This document shows positions 26,022-34,315 of a stretch of DNA of 64,000 bases, piece by piece. Source of the stretch: an uncultured Flavobacterium sp. (GTDB lineage: Bacteria > Bacteroidota > Bacteroidia > Flavobacteriales > Flavobacteriaceae). Position numbers and translations under genes: made by a program. Below the pieces are notes generated by a model, which made no database searches, had not been told where the DNA came from, and was given only the letters and a program-made list of their open reading frames with translations. Numbering within the stretch: position 1 is the stretch's first letter; each line of letters opens with the position of its first letter. The stretch lies in the NCBI RefSeq assembly GCF_946220915.1, contig NZ_CAMIHH010000002.1:23811-87810 (forward strand), written 5' to 3'.

Positions 26022-27155
26022 TTATACTGACTTCAGGGCATCAATAAGCTGTTCGATATCTTCCCTGGTAGAAGTGTGGCTCAGTGATATGCGAAGCGAC
26101 GGCCTTTCGACATCCTCAGCAGGCAGAAGTTCCTTTAGTACATGCGACGGCTTAATGCTGCCCGACTGGCAGGCGCTGCCCCTTGATACGGCAACTCCCT
26201 TCATGTCCAGGTGAAACAGTATCATCGACGTTTTATCAGCAGTGAATGGCATGAGTATATTAGCAATGTTATAAAACAATTCGCTATTCGCCGAAAGGCC
26301 ATTTACTTTATAACCGGGAAAATTCACTTCCAACAGCTTTAAAAGATACTGCTTTAAAGATGTGACATGCTCCCTTCCTGCCTCAAGGTGCTGGCAGGAC
26401 AGTTGCAGTGCCTTTGCCATTCCGGCAACCTGGTGAATAGCTTCGGTGCCTGCGCGAAAGCCTTTTTCCTGCTCTCCGCCAAAGATGATTGGCTGTAGTG
26501 CAGTATTTTTACGTACAAATGCAAATCCGGCACCTTTTGGCCCATGGAACTTATGTGCACTTGCAGTAAGGAAATCTACGGAGAGGTCTTTCAGGTCTAT
26601 TTTCACTTTTCCGACTGACTGCACCGCATCGGTATGGAACAGTGCCCCTGCCTGTTTGCAGATGCGGCCCGCCCTTTCAATATCAAGTATGCCTCCTGTT
26701 TCATTGTTTACGTGCATGAGGCTTACCAGTGTCGGCACATTGTCCGAGAGGAGTTTTACAAGATGTGTAAGGTCGGCAGCGCCATTTGGCAAAAGGTTTA
26801 CATAATCTACTGTAATTCCATATTCTGCCCCTACAGCCTGTACTGTGTTTAAAACCGAATGGTGCTCGGCCCGGCTGCTGATGATGCGCTGCACTTTAAG
26901 ATCCTTTGCCGCGCTGCGGATGATCCAGTTATTGGCCTCGGTGCCGCAGGAGGTAAAGATAATTTCCCTTGCTTCGGCACCAACTAAGGCTGCTATGGTT
27001 TTGCGCGCCGTTTCCAGTACATTTTTAGCGTTGCGTCCCGTAGCATGCGTAGAGGAGGGATTGCCATAATTTTCAGCCATTACGCGTACCATTTCGGCAA
27101 TCACTTCAGGGTGCATGGCTGTGGTAGATGCGTTGTCAAGATATGCTTTGTTCAT
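26022..27155 (-). CDS. cysteine desulfurase (NifS/IscS family, class V aminotransferase)
   Basis: The 377-residue product is a complete PLP enzyme: YLDNASTTAMHPEV at the start, His98/His99 stacking region in SSRAEHHS, Asp176 in FHTDAVQSVGKV, the Schiff-base Lys202 in SAHKFHGPKG, and the active cysteine Cys329 in SRGSACQSGS. It takes sulfur from cysteine for Fe-S clusters and tRNA thiolation. The cysteine loop resembles group I IscS/NifS enzymes. No IscU or SUF genes are nearby, so the acceptor is not evident; MnmA-type tRNA thiolation or an orphan role are both possible. Confidence 0.93.
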   Translation of the reverse strand: MNKAYLDNASTTAMHPEVIAEMVRVMAENYGNPSSTHATGRNAKNVLETARKTIAALVGAEAREIIFTSCGTEANNWIIRSAAKDLKVQRIISSRAEHHSVLNTVQAVGAEYGITVDYVNLLPNGAADLTHLVKLLSDNVPTLVSLMHVNNETGGILDIERAGRICKQAGALFHTDAVQSVGKVKIDLKDLSVDFLTASAHKFHGPKGAGFAFVRKNTALQPIIFGGEQEKGFRAGTEAIHQVAGMAKALQLSCQHLEAGREHVTSLKQYLLKLLEVNFPGYKVNGLSANSELFYNIANILMPFTADKTSMILFHLDMKGVAVSRGSACQSGSIKPSHVLKELLPAEDVERPSLRISLSHTSTREDIEQLIDALKSV

Positions 27156-27315
27156 GCCGTAAAATTACGGAAATTTAAAATGCCTTGTCTTTTAAGGGAG
27201 GATAATAGTAACATAATTAAGCCACTGAATAAAATAAAAATCCCCTGCGCAATGCAGGCAGGAATTAAGGCTGCCTCATGACATTTGATTTGCAGCGTTA
27301 CTGCAATAGCGTGTT

Positions 27316-27456
27316 TTAAACGAAAAGCGGATGGTCCTCTTCATCGTAAATATCATACTCAACACCTTCTTCAAGTTCTGCTTCGGTTACATATCCAACT
27401 AACTTCACTAAACCGAATCCGGCCAACACTGCGAGTAAAAATTTAAGCATTTTCAT
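27316..27456 (-). CDS. 46-residue peptide with one hydrophobic segment
   Basis: A small open frame from ATG 27456 to TAA 27316 encodes MKMLKFLLAVLAGFGLVKLV followed by a very acidic tail (TEAELEEGVEYDIYDEEDHP and LFV). The N-terminal half is a single hydrophobic helix; the absence of a cleavage motif suggests a membrane-anchored peptide with an acidic head rather than a secreted one. It sits in the otherwise empty stretch between cysteine desulfurase and crcB. Support is the coherent design of the product and a start close behind an A/T-rich leader; no homologue is known to me. Confidence 0.5.
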   Translation of the reverse strand: MKMLKFLLAVLAGFGLVKLVGYVTEAELEEGVEYDIYDEEDHPLFV

Positions 27457-27621
27457 GGGTGTATATTTTAAAAGGTTGTCATTCTTGGTGATTATTTAAT
27501 TTTCACCCGTTTCATGATGTAAATATACAACGCAGGCTGCTCTATAGCCTTCTTAATTAGTAAAAATTTAATACTTAAAGGTTTGTTTTGCAGTGAAAAG
27601 GGAATTTCGTGTAATGAAAAT

Positions 27622-27999
27622 TCAGACCCACCTTCCCAGCAGTATGCCAAGCCAGACAAATGCCAGTCCGGCGAGCACGCTTGCTGCAATATAAGCAAAT
27701 GCGATAAGGCTTTGGCCGCTGCCTATGAGCGAGGTATTTTCGTAGGCGAATGCCGAATAAGTGGTATACCCGCCGCAAAACCCCGTAACGAAAAGCAGCC
27801 TGAAATTCTCATTGACTCCCGGCTGCTTTTCAATTAAGCCCATAAGCATCCCGATAACCAGGCATCCCAGCATATTAATGAGGAAGGTTGCAAGGGGAAA
27901 GGCTTTTTGCCAGTATTTGGCAATCAGCGTTGCCGAAAGGTAGCGCAGTATGCTCCCGATCGCCCCGCCCAGGCCAACAAGCAGTATTGATTTTATCAT
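27622..27999 (-). CDS. crcB: CrcB/Fluc fluoride channel
   Basis: The 125-residue product has four membrane helices and the Fluc signatures: GGAIGSILRY at the start, FLINMLGCLVIG (Asn of the pore) and FCGGYTTYSAFAYE (the TTYS sodium/fluoride region). Fluc proteins work as antiparallel dimers exporting fluoride. The single-gene form implies a homodimer. No fluoride riboswitch was recognised upstream in the 37-base gap to the VOC gene, with which it may be co-transcribed. Confidence 0.95.
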   Translation of the reverse strand: MIKSILLVGLGGAIGSILRYLSATLIAKYWQKAFPLATFLINMLGCLVIGMLMGLIEKQPGVNENFRLLFVTGFCGGYTTYSAFAYENTSLIGSGQSLIAFAYIAASVLAGLAFVWLGILLGRWV

Positions 28000-28036
28000 A
28001 AATATTTTGCCATCGTTATATTGTTCGTTTGGCTTG

Positions 28037-28405
28037 TTAGCCTGGCAGCGTGAACTCAGGATTGTAAATAAGCCCTATTATGTTGCCCCATTCATCTTTT
28101 ACTGATGCTACCATGATCTCGCCGCCCACATTTTGCGGGGCTTCATGCTCTGTAGCGCCCAGGCTGAGGAAGCGTTTGTATTCGCTTTCAATATTTTCTA
28201 CGCCCCAGTACGTTACCACATTATCGCCTGCCACTGCCTCATCGGGCTGTAAGCCAAGTTCATAACCCGCAATATTGAAACCTGCATAAAATGGCTCGTC
28301 AAAATACGGTTCGGTTTTAAAGGCTTCAGCATACCATGCCTTTGCTTTATCCATGTTACCCACTTTGTATATTACAGTTCTCAGGCCAAGGACCGGTGTT
28401 TTCAT
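28037..28405 (-). CDS. VOC family (glyoxalase-like) protein
   Basis: The 122-residue product is a single vicinal-oxygen-chelate module pair: RTVIYKVGNMDKAKAWYAEAF, FDEPFYAGFNIAGYELGL, NVVTYWGVENIES and DEWGNIIGLIYNPEF. The strand order fits glyoxalase/bleomycin-resistance-like proteins. The usual first His is replaced (VIYKV), so a metal-dependent activity is not assured. It lies upstream of crcB on the same strand. Function is unknown. Confidence 0.85.
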   Translation of the reverse strand: MKTPVLGLRTVIYKVGNMDKAKAWYAEAFKTEPYFDEPFYAGFNIAGYELGLQPDEAVAGDNVVTYWGVENIESEYKRFLSLGATEHEAPQNVGGEIMVASVKDEWGNIIGLIYNPEFTLPG

Positions 28406-28472
28406 TTTGCTGTATTTTAGATTACCGTAAAGTTAAATTATTTGGCTTAATGCCTGCAAAACGTATTTTAAA

Positions 28473-28503
28473 TTGTTGTAAAAAGATTAAATTTTTATAT
28501 TTA
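28473..28503 (+). promoter_or_regulatory. candidate promoter of the Ter cluster
   Basis: TTG (28473-28475) and TATATTTA (28496-28503; one mismatch to TAnnTTTG) are separated by 20 bases and lie 33 bases before the first gene of the cluster. A second TTG at 28476 gives a 17-base spacer. Confidence 0.45.
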
Positions 28504-28535
28504 CCATCGTTTATATATCGAAATGTTATAATTAG

Positions 28536-29240
28536 ATGGAGCGGATACCGGAACTATATAAATACAAGCACCTGTCTTTTGACCTGTGGCTTACACTTAT
28601 AAAGTCGAACCCTGAATTTAAGGGCAGGCGAAACCTTTTATTTAAAGAGTATTTTAAAATTGGCAGGCCTGTTGAGGAGGTTGCGGCAGCAATCCGAAAA
28701 TTTGACATCCTTACCAACAGCATCAACGAGAAGGCCGGGAAAAATTTCGATACCTATGAGATCTACTACCTCATTTTGGATCATCTGGGCATTGACATTG
28801 AATTTGTTGACAGCAACCACCTCGCCGAATTCTATTCGCTTACAGAAAGCCTCCTGATGGATTATAAGCCGGTTATCCTGCACGACTATATTCCCTCTTT
28901 TCTCGAAAAGCTGCACGGTAACGGCATTACCATGAACATCCTCAGTAATACGGCATTCATAAAAGGTAGCGCGCTGCGCAGTGTGCTGGCCCATTACGGG
29001 CTCGACAGGTATTTCTCCTTCCAGTTGTATTCTGATGAGACAGGTTTCTCAAAGCCTTCTGCTGCAATGTATCAAAAGGCATACGATGAGATAACCAGGA
29101 CCGGCCCGGTTGCAAAAGAGGAAGTGCTCCACATCGGCGACAACAAAGTATCCGATTACAACGGCGCGATTGCGTTTGGCTTCAATGCCTATTTATTAAT
29201 CAATACACCAGTTAATGAACCACACTTACAGCCTGCATAA
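28536..29240 (+). CDS. HAD-superfamily hydrolase of the Ter cluster
   Basis: The 234-residue product has HAD motifs: motif I SFDLWLTLIKS with nucleophile Asp16, motif II NILSNTAF, motif III FSKPS, and motif IV HIGDNKVSDYNGA. At motif I the second Asp of DxDxT is Trp18, as in dehalogenase-like HADs, so simple phosphatase chemistry is not assured. HAD and phosphoribosyltransferase pairs are known parts of Ter-linked loci, where they are proposed to make a nucleoside-like metabolite. The gene overlaps the next by 26 bases, which supports coupled translation. It is the first gene of the cluster. Confidence 0.85.
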   Translation: MERIPELYKYKHLSFDLWLTLIKSNPEFKGRRNLLFKEYFKIGRPVEEVAAAIRKFDILTNSINEKAGKNFDTYEIYYLILDHLGIDIEFVDSNHLAEFYSLTESLLMDYKPVILHDYIPSFLEKLHGNGITMNILSNTAFIKGSALRSVLAHYGLDRYFSFQLYSDETGFSKPSAAMYQKAYDEITRTGPVAKEEVLHIGDNKVSDYNGAIAFGFNAYLLINTPVNEPHLQPA

Positions 29241-30075
29241 AATTACCGATAAGAATGATTGCCCGTTTAGCGAGGCCGAATACAGCAGGTTTAAGTTCGG
29301 GGAGAATGCTTATGCTGAAAAGTTTGCCGACGAGCTATTTGAAGGTTTTATCGCACAGCATAAAGATCTTATCCTTTCGTACAACGATATCGTGATCCTG
29401 CCCAGCCCGTACCATGCAATACCTACGGCTTCCAATTTTCTGTGCCATTATTTCAAATTGCGTGTGAACCATTTTTTGTACCAGAATGGAAGGAAGGCTT
29501 TATCCGAATCTAAAATTTACCGCAACCAGACCTATACCACCGATTATGGCAACCTGGACTATGCCGAGAGGGTAAGGCTCATAGGCAATGATACCTACTA
29601 TATAGACCGCAATTACATTGGCAACAAATTATGCCTCCTGCTCGACGACATAAAAATAACGGGCAGCCACGAGCACATCGTAAAAAAGATACTGGCGCAA
29701 TATGATGTACAGGGAACTTTCATGTTCCTGTATTATGCCGAATTGCAGAATAAGGACATTCACCCGAACATTGAAAATTACTACAATTATTTTTATGTAA
29801 AGGATGTATACAGCCTCATGGAGGTTATGGCCTCGCGCTCGTTCGGGTTCAATACCCGAATCGTAAAATACATCCTGAAGTTGGATGAAAACGATTTTTC
29901 GCTACTTTTATCATCCATGAAGAAAAAAATGCGGAAGCAGCTGTTTGCCCTTGCGGTAAGCAATAATTACCATACCATTGATGAGTATAAAACAAATCTC
30001 GATCATATCAACAACAGTTTAACCAATAAAATAACTTCTACTTATGGCTATCAATTTACAGAAAGGCCAGCGTGA
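29215..30075 (+). CDS. phosphoribosyltransferase-like protein of the Ter cluster
   Basis: The 286-residue product has the PRPP-binding motif LLLDDIKITG (residues 141-150, Asp144/Asp145) after the strand NDIVILPSPYHAIPTASNFL, the type I PRTase arrangement. N- and C-terminal extensions (about 60 and 110 residues) are unlike standard salvage PRTases. PRTases of this sort occur with HADs in Ter-dependent stress loci. It starts inside the HAD gene (26-base overlap) and its end overlaps the first terD gene by 32 bases, so all three are translationally linked. The base or acceptor used is unknown. Confidence 0.8.
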   Translation: MNHTYSLHKITDKNDCPFSEAEYSRFKFGENAYAEKFADELFEGFIAQHKDLILSYNDIVILPSPYHAIPTASNFLCHYFKLRVNHFLYQNGRKALSESKIYRNQTYTTDYGNLDYAERVRLIGNDTYYIDRNYIGNKLCLLLDDIKITGSHEHIVKKILAQYDVQGTFMFLYYAELQNKDIHPNIENYYNYFYVKDVYSLMEVMASRSFGFNTRIVKYILKLDENDFSLLLSSMKKKMRKQLFALAVSNNYHTIDEYKTNLDHINNSLTNKITSTYGYQFTERPA

Positions 30076-30595
30076 AACGCTGAATGCTCCTAAATTTACA
30101 ATAGGCCTCGGCTGGGACACCAATACATCTTCAACAGGCGCATCGTTTGACCTGGATGCCTCGGTATTCATAATGGGCGAAAACAGGAAGCTCGTGTCCG
30201 ATGAGTTCTTTGTTTTTTACAATAACCTGAAATCCCCGGATGAAGCCGTAGAGCATACCGGCGATAACCTTACCGGCGACGGCGATGGCGATGATGAGTC
30301 GATCAACGTTGACCTTTCCAAAATCGATCCGAGGGTTTCTGAAATATGCATTGTAGTTACGATTCACGATGCCGAGGCGCGGAAGCAGAATTTCGGGCAG
30401 GTAAGGAACTCATTTGTGCGCATTGTAGATGCCAACGGTACCGAATTGGTAAAATATGAGCTTGAGGAAGATTTCTCTATTGAGACAGCCGTTGAGTTTG
30501 GCCGCATCTACAAGAGGAACAATGAATGGAAATTCGAGGCGGTAGGCGTAGGCCAGCGCGGCGGGCTTCAGGAATATTTGAATAAGTATAACTAA
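30044..30595 (+). CDS. terD: TerD family protein, short form, copy 1
   Basis: The 183-residue product starts MAINLQKGQRETL and shows the TerD beta sandwich with calcium-binding acidic loops: FDLDASVF, DNLTGDGDGDDESINVDL, ICIVVTIHDAE, then SFVRIVDANGTELVKYEL and a C-terminal FGRIYKRNNEWKFEAVGVGQ. TerD proteins bind Ca2+ and are needed for tellurite and other stress resistance; they are thought to form membrane-linked scaffolds. It is nearly collinear with the copy at 33620. The start lies within the preceding PRTase gene. Confidence 0.95.
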   Translation: MAINLQKGQRETLNAPKFTIGLGWDTNTSSTGASFDLDASVFIMGENRKLVSDEFFVFYNNLKSPDEAVEHTGDNLTGDGDGDDESINVDLSKIDPRVSEICIVVTIHDAEARKQNFGQVRNSFVRIVDANGTELVKYELEEDFSIETAVEFGRIYKRNNEWKFEAVGVGQRGGLQEYLNKYN

Positions 30596-30605
30596 TAAAT
30601 TTTTT

Positions 30606-30706
30606 GCCACGAATCTCACAAACTTGATCATTGATTTAAAATAAATGACACAGATAAAATTAGTGAAATTGGTGTAATCCTGCCTGCCGCAGGACAGGTT
30701 CGTGGC
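30606..30706. repeat. intergenic inverted repeat, family A copy 1, interrupted by a short palindrome
   Basis: The left arm is GCCACGAATCTCACAAACTT (30606-30625). The right arm reads TTAGTGAAATTGGTGTAAT then, after an interposed CCTGCCTGCCGCAGGACAGG (30679-30698, itself a hairpin), TCGTGGC (30700-30706). Compared with the uninterrupted copy at 34176-34266, the short palindrome looks inserted into the right arm. It fills the gap between the first TerD pair. Confidence 0.75.
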
Positions 30707-30725
30707 TGATTATAAAACCATAAAA

Positions 30726-31334
30726 ATGGCTATAAATTTAGAAAAAGGGCAGCGCATTAACCTCGAGAAGAGCAATGGCGCCAAACTACAGAATATATGC
30801 GTGGGCATCAACTGGGGTGCGATTGAGAAAAAAGGTTTGTTTGGAACCAAAAAGGAGCCGGTAGACCTTGATGCCAGCTGCGCCGTATATGACGAAAACA
30901 AGAGGGTTATCGACACCGTGAGCTTTAGGCAGCTGAAGAGCAACGACCAGGCAATACGCCACAGCGGCGACGACCTTACCGGCGACCTTAATGGCGATGA
31001 CGGCCTGGATAACGAAGTGATCACCGTAGACCTTTCGAGGCTTTCGCCAAACGCACATTACCTGGGTTTTTTCATCAACAGCTTCCGGGGGCAGGATTTT
31101 AAGGACATCCCTTTTGCATCGATCAGGATTTACGAAGGTACGCCGACCCGTGTGCAGGAGGTATTTGCAAAATATGACATTGCCAACGACAAAGCCTTTG
31201 AAGGCAGCGTATCAATGGTGCTGGGCGTATTCTACAAAAGAAATGGCGAATGGAAATTCAATGCTGTAGGCGTGCCTACACGCGACAGGAAACTCGAGGA
31301 AACAGTAGTTACCATTCAGCAAAACCACCTGTAA
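30726..31334 (+). CDS. terD: TerD family protein, long form, copy 1
   Basis: The start at ATG 30726 (MAINLEKGQRINLEKSNG) replaces an upstream in-frame GTG at 30702 inside the repeat, since all family members begin at MAINL. The 202-residue product is the longer TerD type with ICVGINWGAIEKKG, a loop with GTKKEPVDLDASC, DDLTGDLNGDDGLDNE, and SIRIYEGTPTRVQEVFAKY before FYKRNGEWKFNAVG. The acidic calcium ligands are kept. It pairs with the short form upstream and matches the copy at 34316. TelA follows after 10 bases. Confidence 0.93.
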   Translation: MAINLEKGQRINLEKSNGAKLQNICVGINWGAIEKKGLFGTKKEPVDLDASCAVYDENKRVIDTVSFRQLKSNDQAIRHSGDDLTGDLNGDDGLDNEVITVDLSRLSPNAHYLGFFINSFRGQDFKDIPFASIRIYEGTPTRVQEVFAKYDIANDKAFEGSVSMVLGVFYKRNGEWKFNAVGVPTRDRKLEETVVTIQQNHL

Positions 31335-31344
31335 AACCAAGACT

Positions 31345-32433
31345 ATGGAAAACAACGAACTTACGGTAACCGCCCTTTCTGGGCCTATGGACAAAGAAGG
31401 CAATGTAAACCTTGCCGCCATTACCGATCAGCAAATGGCTGATTACAGGCCCATAGCCAACCAGCTGAACGAGCGTGACGCGAACTCGATACTGAACTAT
31501 GGCGCGGAGATACAGAATACCATATCCAAACAGAGCGATACCTTCCTGAGCAATGTAAGGGCGCAGCAGGCAGGCGACGTGGGCCAGCTGATCAATGAGC
31601 TTTTGGCTGAATTGAATTACATCGACGTAGATGAGCTGAACCAGAACGGTTTTCAAAAGTTCATTTCGAGGATACCTTTGCTCAACAAAATGGTTACCGA
31701 TGTAAAAAAGCTATTCCAGAAGTATGATAAGATCACGGCCAATGTAGACAGGATAAGCAACAAGGTAAAGGCTGGGATGATCAATTCGGTTAAGGACAAT
31801 ACATCGCTGCAAACCATGTTCGACGGAAATGTGCAGCTTATCAGGGAAATTGAGAAGTTCATCATCGCCGGGCAGATACGTTACAAGGAACTCAATGAAG
31901 AGCTGGCCCAGATGGAAGCCAACGCTACGCAATACCAGGATTATGAAATCTCTGACAAGCGTACCTTCATTAACAGGCTTGATAAAAGGCTTGCCGACAT
32001 GAAGGTAGTGCGCTTTATCCTGATACAGTCGCTGGCGCAGATACGCGTGGTGCAGAACAACAATACTTCGCTGGCCGAAAAGGCACAGTCGATACTGACG
32101 ACGACCATGCCGGTTTGGAAAAACCAGCTTACGCTTGCCGTGGCATTGCAAAGGCAAAAGCAAAACATTGAGGTGCAGCGCAAGGTATCCGAAACGACCA
32201 ACACCATCCTCAGGAAAAATGCAGAAATGCTTCAGCAGAACAGCATAGAGGTAGCCAGGGAGAACGAAAATACCATTGTATCGCTTGAAACGCTGAGGGA
32301 AACAACAAAATCGCTTATAGATACGCTTGCCGAAGTGAAGCAGATTCACGAGCAGGGCACCCAGACACGCAGGGAGCTTGATGCCGGATTGCAAAACCTT
32401 GAGGCAGAATTGAAAAAAGGTGTTGTAAGCTAA
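31345..32433 (+). CDS. telA: TelA/KlaA-type toxic anion resistance protein
   Basis: The 362-residue product is almost wholly helical and coiled and carries TelA signatures: FISRIPLLNKMVTDVKKLFQKY, ISNKVKAGMINSVKDN, LREIEKF-like (LIREIEKFIIAG), RLDKRLADMKVVRFILIQSLAQIRVVQNNN and a VWKNQLTLAVALQRQK segment. No signal or membrane segment is seen. TelA proteins (PF05816) are linked to tellurite, colicin and cell-envelope-antibiotic resistance, probably by acting near the membrane with TerD. It sits between the two TerD pairs. Confidence 0.93.
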   Translation: MENNELTVTALSGPMDKEGNVNLAAITDQQMADYRPIANQLNERDANSILNYGAEIQNTISKQSDTFLSNVRAQQAGDVGQLINELLAELNYIDVDELNQNGFQKFISRIPLLNKMVTDVKKLFQKYDKITANVDRISNKVKAGMINSVKDNTSLQTMFDGNVQLIREIEKFIIAGQIRYKELNEELAQMEANATQYQDYEISDKRTFINRLDKRLADMKVVRFILIQSLAQIRVVQNNNTSLAEKAQSILTTTMPVWKNQLTLAVALQRQKQNIEVQRKVSETTNTILRKNAEMLQQNSIEVARENENTIVSLETLRETTKSLIDTLAEVKQIHEQGTQTRRELDAGLQNLEAELKKGVVS

Positions 32434-32446
32434 AACAGGTAAATTA

Positions 32447-32589
32447 TTTAACCACATAGAGGATATGGTGTGGAGTGTGAAATTATGGTTAGAATTACAA
32501 CACACCAGATGAAGCAAAGCTTCATTCTATGAGTTACTATTACCGCTTTTATGCATAGCCTATGAAAGGTATGTATCTATGTGGTTAAA
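32447..32589. repeat. intergenic inverted repeat, family B
   Basis: TTTAACCACATAGA (32447-32460) and TCTATGTGGTTAAA (32576-32589) are perfect 14-base inverted arms, 115 bases apart. The interior has further small complementary pieces (GGTGTG with CACACC, and GAAGC/GCTTC around 32510-32525). It fills nearly the whole gap between telA and the next gene. Confidence 0.7.
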
Positions 32590-32630
32590 ACATGTACACA
32601 CCTGTATCGTGAGGTGAAGATTAAATATAG

Positions 32631-33608
32631 ATGACGCAGGAGCAGGACGAAATATATGCACAGATAATTAAGGACAGCAGCAAAAGGCTCAGGGTTTTAA
32701 AAACGCTATCGAACTTTTTTAGCCATAAGGACCTTTTTGCCGTTTTTATAAGGACGCAGGTTATTCACAATTTGTTTGAGTCGAATAAAAACCTCGACCC
32801 GCACAAGCTGGAGTTGTTCCATGTGCAGTATACGAGCAGCCTTATCGACTTGTTCCAGAAGCTGAAAAAGTCCAAAGAACAGCAGTATCTGCTGATCTCG
32901 GACGAAATTTACATTAATGACGACCTCGTGCGCAAGCTGGAAAGCGAGTCGGTAGCTATAGACTTCCCCAAAGAAGTAAGGGAGCATTCAGCCAACATGG
33001 CTTCCAAATTGCAGCAGCTGTACACTATGCTGGCTTCGGGCGAGCAGGTAGTATTTGGCTGGGGGGACATCGTACTCTTTGCCGCAAAAAGGGCAGGGGA
33101 GTTTTACCGCGAGATCGATGCATCGCAGTTCCTGGCCCTGACCGAGATGGATTCACGGAGCGCCTACCGAAATGAGTTTGCCTGCATCGAGAAGAAGCTG
33201 CTGGGCCGACTGAACATCAATCGTTTCAGGGTAAAATTTGCATGCGGGCTGGTACACGGGAATGAAATTGTTGAGGTGTATGATTTTATGGACTCGAACG
33301 ACAAATTCGTTTTCATAGCCAGCGCCAAGGCATTTTATTTTCTGGATAATGAAACGGCCCAGGGATTCGACCTGTCGAAAAACCTGTCATCCAAAAGCAG
33401 GATCATCATCGACCTGAAGGCCAAGACCGATGCACTGAAGGAAAAACAGGCAACCCTAAAAACCTTTCTTCCGCGTGATGTGGAAGAAGTGCTGGAAGGT
33501 TACCTGGATAAGATTTCAGGCGTGGATTTTCTTGACGAATTGCAGAACGTAGACGAGCAGACCAACATTTTAAGGGCAATGCTGAATATTAATATTAATT
33601 CGAAATAA
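32631..33608 (+). CDS. unrecognised cytoplasmic protein of the Ter cluster
   Basis: The 325-residue product is soluble and helical in its first half (DEIYAQIIKDSSKRLRVLKTL; FLFESNKNL-like region; LIDLFQKLKKSKEQQYLL) and mixed alpha/beta in the second (VVFGWGDIVLFAAKRAGEFY, FRVKFACGLVHGNEIVEVYDFMD, KFVFIASAKAFYFLDNE). I recognise no catalytic motif. Its place between telA and the second TerD pair, 11 bases before the latter, indicates it is part of the system. An ORC-like or TerF-like assignment would be a guess and is not made. Confidence 0.8.
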   Translation: MTQEQDEIYAQIIKDSSKRLRVLKTLSNFFSHKDLFAVFIRTQVIHNLFESNKNLDPHKLELFHVQYTSSLIDLFQKLKKSKEQQYLLISDEIYINDDLVRKLESESVAIDFPKEVREHSANMASKLQQLYTMLASGEQVVFGWGDIVLFAAKRAGEFYREIDASQFLALTEMDSRSAYRNEFACIEKKLLGRLNINRFRVKFACGLVHGNEIVEVYDFMDSNDKFVFIASAKAFYFLDNETAQGFDLSKNLSSKSRIIIDLKAKTDALKEKQATLKTFLPRDVEEVLEGYLDKISGVDFLDELQNVDEQTNILRAMLNININSK

Positions 33609-33619
33609 CCAATATACCA

Positions 33620-34168
33620 ATGGCAATTAATTTAGAAAAAGGACAAAGACAAAACATAGCAGCCCCGAAGTTTACCGTGGGCCTTGGTTGGGATGCCAAC
33701 AGTGGCAATGGCGAAGCTTATGATATAGATGGATCGGTATTTGTTTTGGGTGCAAATGGAAAGCTGGTTAGCGACAGCCATTTTGTGTTCTACAATAACC
33801 TCTCCTCCCCGGACGGCGCTGTGGTACACGCAGGCGATAACCTTACGGGCGAAGGCGCGGGTGACGATGAGACCGTAACAGTAGACCTGTCTAAAATCTC
33901 GGCGGATGTTGCCGAGATATGTTTTGTGGTAACTATCCACAAAGCAGCAGACAGGAGGCAGAACTTCGGGCAGATACGCAACTCGTTCATCAGGATCGTG
34001 GATACCAATGGCACTGAGCTTGTGAAATACGAGCTGGATGAGGATTTCTCAATCGAAACTGCGGTGGAGTTTGGCCGCATCTACAAGAGGAACGACGAAT
34101 GGAAATTTGAGGCTGTAGGCAACGGCATGAAAGGCGGCCTGCAGGACTTTTTAGGTAAATACAATTAA
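33620..34168 (+). CDS. terD: TerD family protein, short form, copy 2
   Basis: The 182-residue product begins MAINLEKGQRQNIAAPKF and follows copy 1 (30044) almost residue by residue: YDIDGSVFVLG, DNLTGEGAGDDETVTVDL, ICFVVTIHKAAD, SFIRIVDTNGTELVKYEL, FGRIYKRNDEWKFEAVGNG. The acidic calcium loops are intact. The two copies clearly arose by duplication and then diverged. The next gene is the matching long form after a repeat-filled gap of 147 bases. Confidence 0.95.
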   Translation: MAINLEKGQRQNIAAPKFTVGLGWDANSGNGEAYDIDGSVFVLGANGKLVSDSHFVFYNNLSSPDGAVVHAGDNLTGEGAGDDETVTVDLSKISADVAEICFVVTIHKAADRRQNFGQIRNSFIRIVDTNGTELVKYELDEDFSIETAVEFGRIYKRNDEWKFEAVGNGMKGGLQDFLGKYN

Positions 34169-34175
34169 CTTTTTT

Positions 34176-34266
34176 GCCACGAATTACACAAATTCCCCGA
34201 ATTATAAGTCTCTGTAATACAATTCAGGTAATCCCTATAATTAGTGAAATTTGTGTAATTCGTGGC
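34176..34266. repeat. intergenic inverted repeat, family A copy 2 (intact)
   Basis: GCCACGAATTACACAAATT (34176-34194) and AATTTGTGTAATTCGTGGC (34248-34266) are perfect 19-base inverted arms, separated by 53 bases. It lies between the second short and long terD genes, exactly as copy 1 lies between the first pair. Confidence 0.85.
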
Positions 34267-34315
34267 TAAAGATTTTTATAACAAAGCTATCATCAACTAA
34301 TAAAACAAATAACAA

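Noticed and set aside
31711..32517. Long minus-strand open frame opposite telA
   Set aside because: Opposite a clear TelA gene and without motif or signal; a shadow frame.
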